The position numbers and the translations under genes were made by a program. 64,000 nt of DNA from Paenibacillus sacheonensis (GTDB lineage: Bacteria; Bacillota; Bacilli; Paenibacillales; Paenibacillaceae), in the NCBI RefSeq assembly GCF_009909195.1, contig NZ_JAAAMU010000002.1:496001-560000 (forward strand). The letters are read 5' to 3'. The notes below the pieces were generated by a model. That model was not told where the DNA came from. It did no database searches and was given only the letters and a program-made list of their open reading frames with translations. Shown here in pieces: positions 9,113 through 17,540 of the stretch (positions are counted from its first letter, which is position 1; every line of letters starts with the position of its first letter).

Positions 9113-10057
9113 CAAAGAAGTTTCGGAAACTTTGCGCGAAATCCGGTTGGCGACGACGACCAGGATCAAGCCGATCAAACCTTGAAGCATGCCGACGGCG
9201 GTTGCGTATCCGTACTGACCGCCCTGTAAGCCGACGCGAATGATGTACGTATCCAGAATATCGGAGAGCTGCATGTTGCCCGGCGTGCGGAGCAAGTACA
9301 GTTGGTCGAAGCCGGCGGACAAAATGTTGCCGAGCGAGAGGATGAACAAGATGACGACTGTCGGCATGATGGACGGGAGCGTGATGTTCCATATCTCCCT
9401 GAACTTGCCGGCTCCATCGATCTTGGCCGCTTCGTACATATCGGGATTCACGCCTGAAATCGCTGCCATATAGATGATCGAGTCCCAGCCGATCGACTTC
9501 CAGAGATGACTGCCGAACATGATTTGGTAGAAGTATTTCGGATCCATCATGAAGAAGGTGCTTCCGTCGCCGCCCATATTCGTGATGACTTGGTTGAGCA
9601 GGCCCGTATCCGGGGCAAGCACCCGTTGGACCAAGCCGACGACGATGACCCAGGACAGAAAATGCGGCAGGTAGAGCACGCTCTGCGAGATGTTTTTGAA
9701 CCATTTGTTGCGGACCTCGTTGAACATGAGCGCGAGCACGATCGGAAACGGCAAGTAGAGGAACAGCTTCATGCTGCTGATAATGAGCGTATTCTCGATC
9801 AGATCCCTGCTTTGGTACGAATTGAAGAAGGTTTTGAAATAGTCGAAACCGACCCAAGGACTTCCGAGAATGCCTTTGTTGAATTTGTATTCCTTGAACG
9901 CCAGCAGCAGGCCGCCCATGGGAATATACGAGAACACGATGAAGAATACGAGGCAAGGCAATAGCATGAAGTACAAGTAACGATGCTGAATAATCCTTTT
10001 CCGCAGGGCAGTGCCGCTCTTTCTCGCTTTCGGTTGCGGAGTTGTCGTTTGCGCCAT
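9107..10057 (-). CDS. Sugar ABC transporter permease, LplB type
   Basis: A 316-residue CUT1 permease with six predicted helices, the first being YLYFMLLPCLVFFIVFSYIP. The EAA loop reads YEAAKIDGAGKFREIWNITLP. I chose the ATG at 10057 (MAQTTTPQ), which has AGAAGGTGA upstream. An open extension to 10192 looks like leader. It is the first gene of the transport operon, with a LacI-type palindrome about 70 bases ahead of the start and another over its stop codon. Together with the second permease and the lipoprotein it forms an importer that lacks its own ATPase. Confidence 0.88.
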   Translation of the reverse strand: MAQTTTPQPKARKSGTALRKRIIQHRYLYFMLLPCLVFFIVFSYIPMGGLLLAFKEYKFNKGILGSPWVGFDYFKTFFNSYQSRDLIENTLIISSMKLFLYLPFPIVLALMFNEVRNKWFKNISQSVLYLPHFLSWVIVVGLVQRVLAPDTGLLNQVITNMGGDGSTFFMMDPKYFYQIMFGSHLWKSIGWDSIIYMAAISGVNPDMYEAAKIDGAGKFREIWNITLPSIMPTVVILFILSLGNILSAGFDQLYLLRTPGNMQLSDILDTYIIRVGLQGGQYGYATAVGMLQGLIGLILVVVANRISRKVSETSLW

Positions 10058-10121
10058 GAGTCGGAAATCACCTTCTCTTCGTGGAAATGGTCGTTCGAAC
10101 CGTTGCCATTTGACCCTCCTC

Positions 10122-10135
10122 TGGTAACGATTCCA
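10122..10135. promoter_or_regulatory. LacI-type operator candidate 2
   Basis: TGGTAACGATTCCA has a central CG and matches the other site at 9099 in the pattern TGGTAnCGnTnCCA. It is in the leader of the transport operon, where a bound repressor would block initiation or elongation. Confidence 0.5.
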
Positions 10136-10198
10136 GATTGGTTCAAAAAAATTTACTTTCCCTAAACGAATTGGAAAAGTAAGCACTTTCATGGCAAG

Positions 10199-10204
10199 AT
10201 TATA
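10199..10204 (-). promoter_or_regulatory. Possible -10 box of the transport operon
   Basis: On the minus strand a perfect TATAAT lies between the phosphodiesterase stop and the first permease gene. No good -35 box is seen at 17 bases, so the call is tentative. Confidence 0.3.
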
Positions 10205-10224
10205 GCAACTCTTCCGGCAGAAAG

Positions 10225-10948
10225 CTAGACGTTTTTTGAAGCTTCAATAATTTTTAACAATCGCTCCGGTTTACGCGTCGTGATCGCGTCCACGCCCATG
10301 GCGAGCAGCCGCTCCATCTCGCTGCGTTCGTTCACGGTATACGCCCACACGAGCAGTCCCGCGGCATGGGCGCGATCGACCACCACTTGGCGGCAGGTCG
10401 ACGCCTCCATGTTCAACCCCCTATAGCCGCCTAATTGCGCCTCCCGGCAGACGGCGTCCGCAAATTCGTCATAGCGCTGCCGCTGTCCGAGGTGCAATGC
10501 GTCCGGCGTATTGAACATCACGTTGATATCCGGGAAGCGCTCCGTCATGGAATCGGTCGTCCCCGTGAAGAAGATTCGATTCTGCGCGCCGAAACGGCGC
10601 ACGAGCTCGGCGGCGGGTTCGATGGCGGCAGCCGATTTCAAATCCAAATTAAGCAGCATGTTCATCCATTCCGATACGCGCAAGAGCTGCTCTAACGTTA
10701 CGATTTCGTGTTCGGCATACGCGGGACTAAGCAATGTCCTGACAGCAAGATCATTCAACTGCTCGTAACAGTACTCGCGCAGGTAAGGCGAATCGTCATG
10801 CAGCAGGACCGGCGTGCCTCCCCTTGCGACATGGACGTCCACTTCCGCGATTTGCTGCTCCGCTCTCGGCGGCCTCGCGGAACGACGCCAACGTATTGTC
10901 GGGGTAAACGCCGCAGCCCGTATGGGCTGCCGTCAATGTTTTGTGCAT
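10225..10948 (-). pseudogene. Glycerophosphodiester phosphodiesterase, frameshifted
   Basis: The enzyme family cleaves glycerophosphodiesters to glycerol-3-phosphate and an alcohol. The first ~31 codons (MHKTLTAAHTG, PDNTLASFREAAESGA) start at the ATG at 10948 after AGAGGG. The rest continues in another frame from about 10865 with EVDVHVARGG, VLLHDDS, LNLDLKS and WAYTVNE, ending at 10225. A one-base loss near 10865 explains the shift. Joined, the protein would be about 240 residues, normal for the family. The usual catalytic HRG reads HTG, a variant I believe occurs in some Paenibacillus homologues. It could be a pseudogene or a sequencing error. It sits just upstream of the phosphoesterase-rich transport cluster. 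Confidence 0.75.
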
Positions 10949-11131
10949 GCTGAACCCTCTCTTTCGTCGAATGTTCGTTGCCGATGCGGATCGGGTCGGA
11001 CCGTGCATGAACGGCGGAGGCTTAAGCGGACGCTAGAACGGACCCGTCTAAGCGGCGGTTAGCGGATGAGGGGCGGCTGCTGGCGTTGATCAGCACCCCG
11101 TCAAGTAGACAGTCGAAATAAATAAAATCAA

Positions 11132-11225
11132 TTAAGCGGTTGTAGGGGCGTATTTCTTTCTCTTTCTACGAATGACTGACTGGATTCCCTGCATCTTCAT
11201 CAAGCGATGTATGCGCTTATGGTTC
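11132..11225 (-). pseudogene. IS3 orfB fragment (transposase C-part)
   Basis: The minus-strand frame reads NHKRIHRLMKMQGIQSVIRR followed by KRKKYAPTTA and a stop. This matches the helical region between the HTH and DDE core of IS150-type OrfB. The catalytic DDE core is absent. Confidence 0.65.
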
Positions 11226-11227
11226 TC

Positions 11228-11375
11228 TGTTCGGGAATGAGATCAAGTTCTTGTCAATCTCGGTAATGGGATCAAGTTCTTGTCAATTGGTTTTGACAAG
11301 AACTTGATCCCATAAATACAAAAAGCCGCGATTTTCGCGGCCATTAATGACATAATGTTCTTGTCATCCGACAAT
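11228..11375. mobile_element. 147-bp insertion-like repeat, copy 1
   Basis: The left end is TGTTCGGGAATGAGATCAAG and the right end is CTTGTCATCCGACA. Inside are two direct and one inverted copies of GGGATCAAGTTCTTGTCA, so that a long hairpin forms, then a GCCGCGA/TCGCGGC hairpin flanked by A and T runs (a two-way terminator). It encodes no protein. It lies inside the IS3 remnant at the point where orfB is lost. Confidence 0.8.
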
Positions 11376-11384
11376 TATTTCGTA

Positions 11385-11718
11385 GTTCTTTCGTTGGCCA
11401 GTGCTCCTCCTTGATTAGATTTGGATACCGCTTTTTTAAGTAATTCACCTGCGCCTTCAAGTAGTCTCATTCTTCCTCGACGCTGCCAAAGACGGTGCGA
11501 GGACGCCTCTTCAGTGGATTAAACTCGTTGCCTTTCCGCTCATGGAATGGCTCCCCGTTTTGCCATTTCTTCACCTAAACTTTCAGTTGGGAACAGTTAC
11601 GGATTCCTTCTTGTTCAGAAATGACCTTGTAACTCGCTGAGCCCTCAACATACGCTTTGACCGCCTTCAGCTTGAATTCATCAGTGTAGGACTGAAATGT
11701 TTGTCCCTCTTTAGCCAT
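11385..11718 (-). pseudogene. IS3 orfA (HTH protein), with stops
   Basis: The frame starts at the ATG at 11718 with MAKEGQTFQSYTDEFKLKAV, an HTH_Tnp_1-like domain, and continues with VISEQEGIRNCSQLKV, a stop, then KKWQNGEPFHERKGNEFNP, another stop and KKRYPNLIKEEHWPTKE. Two in-frame stops make it non-functional. Confidence 0.75.
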
Positions 11719-11828
11719 AAAAATATCCCCTCCAAGTGGCACTCAAACCTCCATGATAACATGAAGGTTTTTTTTGAGTGTCTACTTGAAGGGGATAATA
11801 CCAATTCCTCAAGCTTTAATTCAGCGCG

Positions 11829-12887
11829 TTATAAATGGTCGACTTCGATGATCGCATCGGCAAATGCTTCCGGCGCCTCCTGCGGCAAGTTGTGGCCGAT
11901 ACCGCCGCGAACGATCACATGCTTGTACTTACCGGTGAAGTACTTTGCGTAGTCAGCGGCCGCCGGATGGGGAGCGCCATTGGCATCGCCTTCCATGGTG
12001 ATGGTCGGCACCGTGATTGGCGGCGATTCGGCCAGGCGTGCTTCCAATGCCGCATAGCGGGGTTCGCCCGGAATGAGACCAAGGCGCCATCGGTAATTAC
12101 TAATCGTGATGGGGACTTGATCCGGATTCTTGAGTGCTTCGGCGCTGCGTTCGAACACGCGGTCATCGAAGTTCCACTTCGGCGATGCATTTTTCCAGAT
12201 CAGCTTAGCGAAATCATGAAGATTCTTCTGATACCCCTCGCGCCCGCGTTCTGTGGCGAAATAGAATTGGTACCACCATTGCTGTTCGGCCTCCGGCGGC
12301 AATGGTCGCTTGCCGGCTTCTTGGCCGCTGATTAGGTAACCACTGACCGCTACTAATCCCTTTACCCGCTCTGGCCATAGGGCTGCCACGATGTCGGCGC
12401 TGCGGGCACCCCAGTCATAGCCGCCCAGGATGGCTTTGTCGATTTTCAGAGCATCCATCAGTGCCACGACGTCGGACGCCAAAGCGGCCGGCTCTGCGTT
12501 ACGTTGGGCATCCGGATCGAGGAAACTTGTGGTGCCGAAGCCGCGAGCGTAGGGAATGATGACGCGGTAGCCGGCTTTCGTTAGCCTCGGCAGGACTTCG
12601 AAGTAGCTATGGATGTCGTAGGGCCAGCCATGCAGCAGGATGACGGCTGGTCCCTTCCTCGGTCCCTCATCGACGTAACCCATGTTCAGTCCGCCTGCCT
12701 TGATCTGCTTGATCGTTGCAAAAGTCGGTGCTTGCGATGCTGTTTCTAGCTTCGCTAAGATGCCCAATTTTGTTGCGTGGCCTTCGGCGGCCTGACCGTG
12801 CGTCGTCGACGGGACTACGGCCTGCACTAGGGAGAAGGCAATCAGGGCGCCTCCCAGGAGACGTTTGTTGATGACATGCTTGTTCAT
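11829..12887 (-). CDS. Exported epoxide-hydrolase-like alpha/beta hydrolase
   Basis: A 352-residue alpha/beta-hydrolase with an N-terminal signal peptide (LLGGALIAFSLVQAV, cleavage probably near residue 32). The oxyanion motif HGWPYD and the nucleophile elbow GGYDWGARSA have Asp as nucleophile, as in epoxide hydrolases and haloalkane dehalogenases. The acid is probably the Asp of EGDANGAP and the general base the His of GGIGHNLPQEAPE. The cap carries the usual Trp/Tyr-rich stretch (QQWWYQFYF). AGGAG precedes the ATG by eight bases. Sequence style resembles proteobacterial relatives, and mobile-element debris lies on both sides, so transfer is plausible. The true substrate is unknown. Confidence 0.82.
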   Translation of the reverse strand: MNKHVINKRLLGGALIAFSLVQAVVPSTTHGQAAEGHATKLGILAKLETASQAPTFATIKQIKAGGLNMGYVDEGPRKGPAVILLHGWPYDIHSYFEVLPRLTKAGYRVIIPYARGFGTTSFLDPDAQRNAEPAALASDVVALMDALKIDKAILGGYDWGARSADIVAALWPERVKGLVAVSGYLISGQEAGKRPLPPEAEQQWWYQFYFATERGREGYQKNLHDFAKLIWKNASPKWNFDDRVFERSAEALKNPDQVPITISNYRWRLGLIPGEPRYAALEARLAESPPITVPTITMEGDANGAPHPAAADYAKYFTGKYKHVIVRGGIGHNLPQEAPEAFADAIIEVDHL

Positions 12888-13181
12888 TTGAATTCTCCTA
12901 TCGCGGTTGAGGTAGTTCGATAATCAGATCTGCGTTAAACGATACACGACTTCCGAATAATTGGAGTTTCGGATGTTAGGGTTCCGTGTTCGTATTTTGC
13001 ATAAGGCCATCGTCCATTCACGCAGCAACTCGTCGTTGCCGAACGATGAGCGCGCGGACATAGCGGCAACCATCACCCTAATATTGTTGTACTAAATAAA
13101 TGATCTGATTCAATCATTTCAAAGGCATGTAATATAGCTCCTAGACGAAATCGTACCCGACAGAACACAATCCATACGTTT
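12888..13181. other. Intergenic with a possible 49-codon ORF
   Basis: A minus-strand ORF at 12924-13073 (MVAAMSARSSFGNDELLREW...) has no clear ribosome site and no family I recognise. The rest holds nothing identifiable. Confidence 0.3.
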
Positions 13182-13435
13182 TTATGAGAATAAAAAACAG
13201 CCCCGAAACTTAAAAGTAGAAATACTAACACTTGTCTTATTAGACTTTACATTACTGCATTTTGCAGTACCATAAGTTGGAGAACCCGAATTCATACTGA
13301 ATACGCAAAATTGTTTTTTTACTTTATAATTATCGCCGTTTCTAACAACGTGATAGTCCACTGGTGGATAATCAAGGTCATCAGCATAATTTAGTTTAAC
13401 CGAGGCATTGATATCATTTGGAGTAGAAGCGTCAA
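13182..13435 (-). pseudogene. Unknown gene, 5' end removed by repeat copy 2
   Basis: An AT-rich frame of about 84 codons (FDASTPNDINASVKLNYADD ... TFKFRGCFLFS) is open up to the boundary of the repeat at 13436 and ends with a normal stop. No start codon of its own is present, so it looks like the 3' part of a gene cut by the repeat. Two cysteines and many Asn/Ser residues are seen. I do not recognise the family. It has lower GC than its neighbours. Confidence 0.5.
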
Positions 13436-13572
13436 ATGAGATCAAGTTCTTGTCAATCTCGGTAATGGGATCAAGTTCTTGTCATTTGGTTTTGACAAGA
13501 ACTTGATCCCATAAATACAAAAAGCCGCGTTATTCGCGGCCTTTAATGAGATAATGTTCTTGTCACCCGACA
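13436..13572. mobile_element. 147-bp insertion-like repeat, copy 2
   Basis: The same elements as copy 1: paired GGGATCAAGTTCTTGTCA units, the terminator hairpin and the right end TTGTCACCCGACA. The left terminal bases (TGTCGGG) are replaced by foreign sequence. Gene remnants lie on both sides. Confidence 0.8.
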
Positions 13573-13593
13573 ATTTCCGACGACGTTTAACTA

Positions 13594-13618
13594 TGTCGGG
13601 AATGTTATCAAGTTCTTG
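13594..13618. repeat. Partial left end of the 147-bp repeat
   Basis: TGTCGGGAATGTTATCAAGT followed by TCTTG resembles the first 25 bases of the element. It lies 21 bases from copy 2 in the same orientation, so this is either a second truncated copy or part of a compound junction. Confidence 0.55.
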
Positions 13619-13632
13619 AGGTTCTTTGGACA

Positions 13633-13686
13633 TCGTATCAAAGAGCCATCAACGATTAATTCCACGCCATTTACATAGCTGTCATC
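13633..13686 (-). pseudogene. 3' end of a third SDR paralogue
   Basis: The minus-strand reading [16 protein letters not shown] is the C-terminal signature of the two neighbouring SDR proteins ([14 protein letters not shown]). It is fused directly behind the stop codon of the SDR at 13685-14422 and then runs into repeat sequence. Only the last 18 codons or so survive, probably after recombination between tandem paralogues. Confidence 0.7.
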
Positions 13687-14422
13687 AAATCTGACCTAGA
13701 CCGCCATCTACGAATAACTCGATGCCATTAACATAACTGCTTTCATCAGATGCAAGGAACATCACAGCATTGGCCATCTCTTCAACCGTTCCCACTCTGC
13801 CTGATGGAATCATATTTTTGGCTTGTTCAACAACGGCATCGACATGCTCTCCAAATAGGTGATCATAGGCAGGCGTTTGAACCATTCCGGGACTTAGGAT
13901 GTTTACGCGAATGCCTGTACCTTTCAGATCTAGGATCCAATTGCGAGCCAACTGTCTGATCGCAGCTTTAGATGCTCCATAGACGCTGAAAGCAGCAGAA
14001 TTTGCCTGAGATCCCGTCATGATAATCGAGCCGATGTTATTTGGAAACAGAGGCAGGGCTTTTTGAACCGTGAACAGGGTTCCTTTCACATTCACGTCAA
14101 ACGTGCTTCGGTATTGTTCTTCCGTGATTTGACCGAGTGGAAGAAAAGTTCCGACTCCTGCGTTGGCGAACAAGATGTCCAAATGCCCTTTCTCTCGTTT
14201 TACCGTCTCGAATAGCTTGTCTAAGTCTTCAAGTTTGGAGATATCGCCTTGTACGCCTGTCACTCGCTCCCCGATTGCACTTATAGCCGCATCCAGTTCG
14301 CTTTGTCTGCGTCCGGTAATGAACACATGAGCCCCTTCTGCAACGAATTGTTTCGCTGTCGCAAGGCCAATACCGCTGGTCCCTCCAGTGATTACCGCAA
14401 CTTTACCTTCAAATTTCTCCAT
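13685..14422 (-). CDS. SDR-family oxidoreductase
   Basis: A 245-residue classical short-chain dehydrogenase/reductase, a cytosolic NAD(P)-dependent oxidoreductase. It has the cofactor motif TGGTSGIG (residues 12-19), NAG (NAGVGTFLP), the catalytic YGASK motif and the C-terminal [15 protein letters not shown] lies ten bases before the ATG. It is a tandem paralogue of 14453-15199. Compared with that copy it lacks three residues just before the catalytic tyrosine ([17 protein letters not shown]), which may change the position of the catalytic serine. The two genes are 30 bases apart and probably co-transcribed. The substrate is unknown. Confidence 0.88.
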   Translation of the reverse strand: MEKFEGKVAVITGGTSGIGLATAKQFVAEGAHVFITGRRQSELDAAISAIGERVTGVQGDISKLEDLDKLFETVKREKGHLDILFANAGVGTFLPLGQITEEQYRSTFDVNVKGTLFTVQKALPLFPNNIGSIIMTGSQANSAAFSVYGASKAAIRQLARNWILDLKGTGIRVNILSPGMVQTPAYDHLFGEHVDAVVEQAKNMIPSGRVGTVEEMANAVMFLASDESSYVNGIELFVDGGLGQI

Positions 14423-14452
14423 TTATGAAACCTCCATTCATTTATTAAAAAA

Positions 14453-15199
14453 TTAAATTTGAGCAACCCCGCCGTCTACGAATAGCTCAATTCCATTCAC
14501 GTAACTACTTTCACTTGAAGCAAGGTACATGACGGCATTGGCAATATCTTCAACCGTTCCCACTCGGCCTAGAGGCGTTATGTTTTTCGCATGTTCAAGA
14601 ACGGCATTCTTATTCTCGCCGAACAAGTAATCATAGGCAGGCGTATTAACGAATCCTGGACTTAGTACATTTACACGAATGCCAGTTCCTTTGAGGTCAA
14701 GGATCCAGTTACGAGTCAACTGCCGAATGGCTGCCTTTGATGCTCCGTAGACGCTGAATGCAGGATCACCGATCGAACCCGCAGTAGACCCCGTCAGAAT
14801 GATGGATCCAACTTTATCCGGAAACAATGCAAGAGCTTTTTGAACAGTGAAAATCGTGCCTTTCACGTTAACATCAAACGTTTTATAATAAATTTCTTCC
14901 GTAATTTCACCCAATGGCTGCATATGTCCAAGCCCTGCATTCGCGAAGAGAATATCCAAATGCCCGCTTTGCTTCTTTACCGTCGCATAGAGCTTATCCA
15001 GATCTTCCAGATTGGAAATGTCTCCTTGCACGCCGGTTACATTGTTCCCGATTTGTTTTACTGCTTCATCAAGCTCCGCTTGCCTGCGTCCCGTGATATA
15101 GACATGAGCACCTTCTTGTGCGAATTGCTTCGCTGCTTGAAGACCGATACCGCTCGTACCACCTGTTACGACTGCTACTTTACCATCTAATTTACCCAT
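14453..15199 (-). CDS. SDR-family oxidoreductase, tandem paralogue
   Basis: A 248-residue classical SDR closely similar to its downstream neighbour. Motifs are [20 protein letters not shown], the serine block [19 protein letters not shown] and [10 protein letters not shown]. It starts with an ATG seven bases after GGAGG. It is the first gene of the pair and preserves the standard serine-to-tyrosine spacing, so it is probably the fully active copy. The C-terminal part is duplicated once more as a fragment at 13633-13686. Confidence 0.88.
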   Translation of the reverse strand: MGKLDGKVAVVTGGTSGIGLQAAKQFAQEGAHVYITGRRQAELDEAVKQIGNNVTGVQGDISNLEDLDKLYATVKKQSGHLDILFANAGLGHMQPLGEITEEIYYKTFDVNVKGTIFTVQKALALFPDKVGSIILTGSTAGSIGDPAFSVYGASKAAIRQLTRNWILDLKGTGIRVNVLSPGFVNTPAYDYLFGENKNAVLEHAKNITPLGRVGTVEDIANAVMYLASSESSYVNGIELFVDGGVAQI

Positions 15200-15247
15200 G
15201 ATTATTCCTCCGTGTGATGTTCCAGGTTACATCCATTGACATTGTGC

Positions 15248-15352
15248 TCACTCTAATCGCAGAGCATCCTCAGCTTTTGAATTCAGGATCTTGGTGCACA
15301 TTTGCTTCGCTCCAGACCAAAAACATATATTTTCAATTATGGATTGATTCAT
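15248..15352 (-). CDS. Possible 34-residue peptide upstream of the SDR pair
   Basis: The ATG at 15352 follows AAAGGGAG by six bases, a good ribosome site, and opens a 34-codon frame (MNQSIIENICFWSGAKQM...) that ends 48 bases before the SDR start. It has two cysteines and no known family. It could be a leader peptide or the start of a decayed gene. Confidence 0.35.
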   Translation of the reverse strand: MNQSIIENICFWSGAKQMCTKILNSKAEDALRLE

Positions 15353-15560
15353 TGTTCACTCCCTTTCTTACGCATTAACTGTCCAATTTAGCTGATCGCT
15401 CAATAAAGCTTTTACCTAAACCTCAGCTACGGCTTAGTTTAATACAAACACGAAATGGTTAGCAGTAAGTTACATTACATTACTCGTATCAATTTTTCGT
15501 CGCTGAAGTGACAGCGGAACAGAATTCTCCTGTTGATCGTTGCAGTCATCCCTTCCAACC

Positions 15561-15702
15561 GTCGGCAATGAGATTAAGTTCTTGTCAATTTCGGAAATGG
15601 GATCAAGTTCTTGTCATTTGGTTTTGACAAAAACTTGATCCCATAAATACAAAAAGCCGCGATATTCTGCCTTTAATGACATAATGTTCTTGTCACCCGA
15701 CA
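15561..15702. mobile_element. 147-bp insertion-like repeat, copy 3
   Basis: The left end reads GTCGGCAATGAGATTAAG and the right end TTGTCACCCGACA. The paired 18-bp units are present, one arm with a mismatch. The terminator hairpin is damaged by loss of the second GCGGC arm, so this copy probably no longer terminates. Confidence 0.78.
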
Positions 15703-15931
15703 TCAAGTTAGTTTCCCTTTCTTGCATTCGAATTTGAGCCGAATTATTGCGGTTCCATCTCTCTTCTCTCCCAGCCGCACGTAATGATCAGCTGCTGTTG
15801 AGGTTTGTTGAGCTAACGTTCCTCGAAGGTGAGCTTACGGATGTTTTTTCACACATGTTGTATAAGTCTATAAATGGCCTCAAGTGGCTATACTGGGGGG
15901 GGTAAAATGTGCCAATATAAGGAGCGAAAAA

Positions 15932-16444
15932 ATGGGAATTCTGAATGAGGGGAATCCAAAAGACCAACCGCTGCATTACGGCGAAATCTTTCATATTTGG
16001 ATCTATTCGGCAAAGAAGAAAACGACCATTTCCACCTATCAGCTCTACCTATCGCACGCAGGCGATAATGATTTGAAGCGTTTATTGAACAATCTCGTTA
16101 AACAGGCTCGGCAAGCCGCAGAAGAATGTGACGAACTACTCGTCCATAATGGCATAATGCCCCCGCCTTCCCTACCGGAGCGCCCGTCGGTGAGACTGGA
16201 AGAAATTCCAGCCGGCGCCCGTTTCTCAGATGTAGAAATCGCGGTCGCAGTTGGCGAGAATCTGGCTGCTGGTCTGGTAGCTTGCAGTCAAATTACCGGG
16301 AGTTCGATCCGCATCGACGTCGGCTTGTTGTTCTCGAAGTACTACGCCCTCCATCTTGCATCGTCTGCAGTCGCACTGGGAATAAGCAAAGAGAAAGGCT
16401 GGCTCGTTCCTCCTCCACTTCAGATACGTCGGCCGGAACATTAA
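15932..16444 (+). CDS. DUF3231 family protein, copy A
   Basis: A 170-residue helical protein of the DUF3231 family, common in spore-forming Bacillales. The N-terminal GNPKDQPLHYGEIFHIW signature and the C-terminal KEKGWLVPPPLQIRRPE signature are both present. The length corresponds to one half of the two-domain members. The ATG at 15932 follows AAGGAG by seven bases. It points towards a paralogue on the opposite strand at 16520-17038, with a shared terminator between them. The family has no established reaction. Sporulation-stage expression is plausible from the distribution of relatives. Confidence 0.8.
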   Translation: MGILNEGNPKDQPLHYGEIFHIWIYSAKKKTTISTYQLYLSHAGDNDLKRLLNNLVKQARQAAEECDELLVHNGIMPPPSLPERPSVRLEEIPAGARFSDVEIAVAVGENLAAGLVACSQITGSSIRIDVGLLFSKYYALHLASSAVALGISKEKGWLVPPPLQIRRPEH

Positions 16445-16473
16445 CCAAAGTAGCAATGCAAAAAACGAAATAT

Positions 16474-16508
16474 GGACAGCCCGTCACTCCACGGACTGCC
16501 CTCTGTTT
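16474..16508. terminator. Shared terminator of the convergent DUF3231 genes
   Basis: GGACAGCCCG and CGGACTGCC form an imperfect stem, with a T-containing tract on the plus side and an A run (T run on the minus strand) on the other. It could stop transcription from both convergent genes. Confidence 0.55.
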
Positions 16509-16519
16509 GTGTTGCAGCG

Positions 16520-17038
16520 TTATACGCCTACGGCTTCCGGACGCTTGATTTGAAGTGGCGGCGGTATCAGCCACCCTTTCTCTTTGCTCAGACGCAGCAT
16601 TGTTACGCCGAGAGCGGCTTTGGTCACATGATATTTGCCGAATAAGGCGCCGACGTCTTCACGAATCGACAGCCCCATCGCCGTACTAGCGGCAACTAGG
16701 CCGGCGGCCAGATTTGTCGATAAAATAGCCGCAATCTCCAGATCGGCGAATCTTGCCCCAACTGGAATCTCCTCCAGCTTCGCTTCCGGGCGTTCCGGCG
16801 GCTTAGGAGTCGGCGTAATGCCGTTGGCGATCAAAATCTCGTCCAACTCACTGATTTCCAATTGTGCTTGTTGAATGCAGTCTTCCAAGATCGCACGAAG
16901 ATCCATGTCCCCCGTGTGGAATTTTAGTGCGTTGTAAGAGGAAACGAGGCCTTTTGCCATCGTCGATGCCTCCCAAATTGCGAAAATCTCGCCGTAATGC
17001 AATGGTTCGTCTTTTGGGTTGCCACTTAAAACACCCAT
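16520..17038 (-). CDS. DUF3231 family protein, copy B
   Basis: A 172-residue paralogue of the gene at 15932-16444, with the same start signature (GNPKDEPLHYGEIFAIWE) and end signature (KEKGWLIPPPLQIKRPEA). AAGGAG precedes the ATG. Convergent orientation suggests an inverted duplication rather than simple tandem copying. Function unknown. Confidence 0.8.
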   Translation of the reverse strand: MGVLSGNPKDEPLHYGEIFAIWEASTMAKGLVSSYNALKFHTGDMDLRAILEDCIQQAQLEISELDEILIANGITPTPKPPERPEAKLEEIPVGARFADLEIAAILSTNLAAGLVAASTAMGLSIREDVGALFGKYHVTKAALGVTMLRLSKEKGWLIPPPLQIKRPEAVGV

Positions 17039-17365
17039 GCTGTGATCGCTCCTTCAAAGGAATTGTGTCGTGCCCGGATCGCAGCCGAGAACATTTATAA
17101 TATAACCTGGGAAAGCGCGACTATCCTGCGCAGAACCTTGAAATAATAGGCATACTTATACACCTCTTGAAGTTGTTCTTACCTTATTACCGGCAGCTTC
17201 AATGCGTCCTGCAGCAATTGTCGACGCTAAAAAACCAACAAGCGCAAACATGGCATTAAAACAATTAGCTCCTGTTTCAAATTGAATTGCCTAGCTGCCG
17301 TTTCTTCTTTCCTGCACTTTATCAGATGAATTCAATCTTGAAACGCCGCCATTCGGCCCTGTAGC
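17039..17365. other. Intergenic with unassigned debris
   Basis: A minus-strand stretch at about 17170-17290 reads like the end of a membrane protein (CFNAMFALVGFLASTIAAGR), but it has no start and cannot be assigned. Otherwise nothing was seen. Confidence 0.3.
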
Positions 17366-17487
17366 CTACAAGAGCGTCTCGGCTCCGTCGATGGAAATCT
17401 TCGTGCCGGTAATATGGCTGGACTGGTCGGAAGCGAGGAATAACACCAAATCGGCGACCTGCTCGGGCCGCTTCTCAATCGGTTCAA
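17366..17487 (-). pseudogene. SDR C-terminal fragment
   Basis: The minus-strand frame reads KRPEQVADLVLFLASDQSSH then ITGTKISIDGAETLL and a TAG at 17366. This is the C-terminal signature of a classical SDR of a different subgroup from the tandem pair. Everything before it is missing. Confidence 0.75.
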
Positions 17488-17540
17488 CTGGTGTCGTTAT
17501 TAAACTATTCTCCCCGTTACTTCAATGGACGGCATCCGAT

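Larger units (their letters stand above)
11096..11796 (-). mobile_element. IS3-family (IS150-like) remnant
   Basis: The ends CCCCGTCAAGTAGACA (left) and TGTCTACTTGAAGGGG (right) are inverted repeats with one mismatch. Inside are a degraded orfA (11385-11718) and only the last part of orfB (11132-11225). A copy of the 147-bp repeat occupies 11228-11375, exactly where most of orfB is missing. The element is dead. Confidence 0.75.

Noticed and set aside
13442..13633. A 63-codon minus-strand ORF through repeat copy 2
   Set aside because: The same reading recurs wherever the repeat occurs, with different unrelated starts, so it is the open frame of the repeat itself and not a gene.
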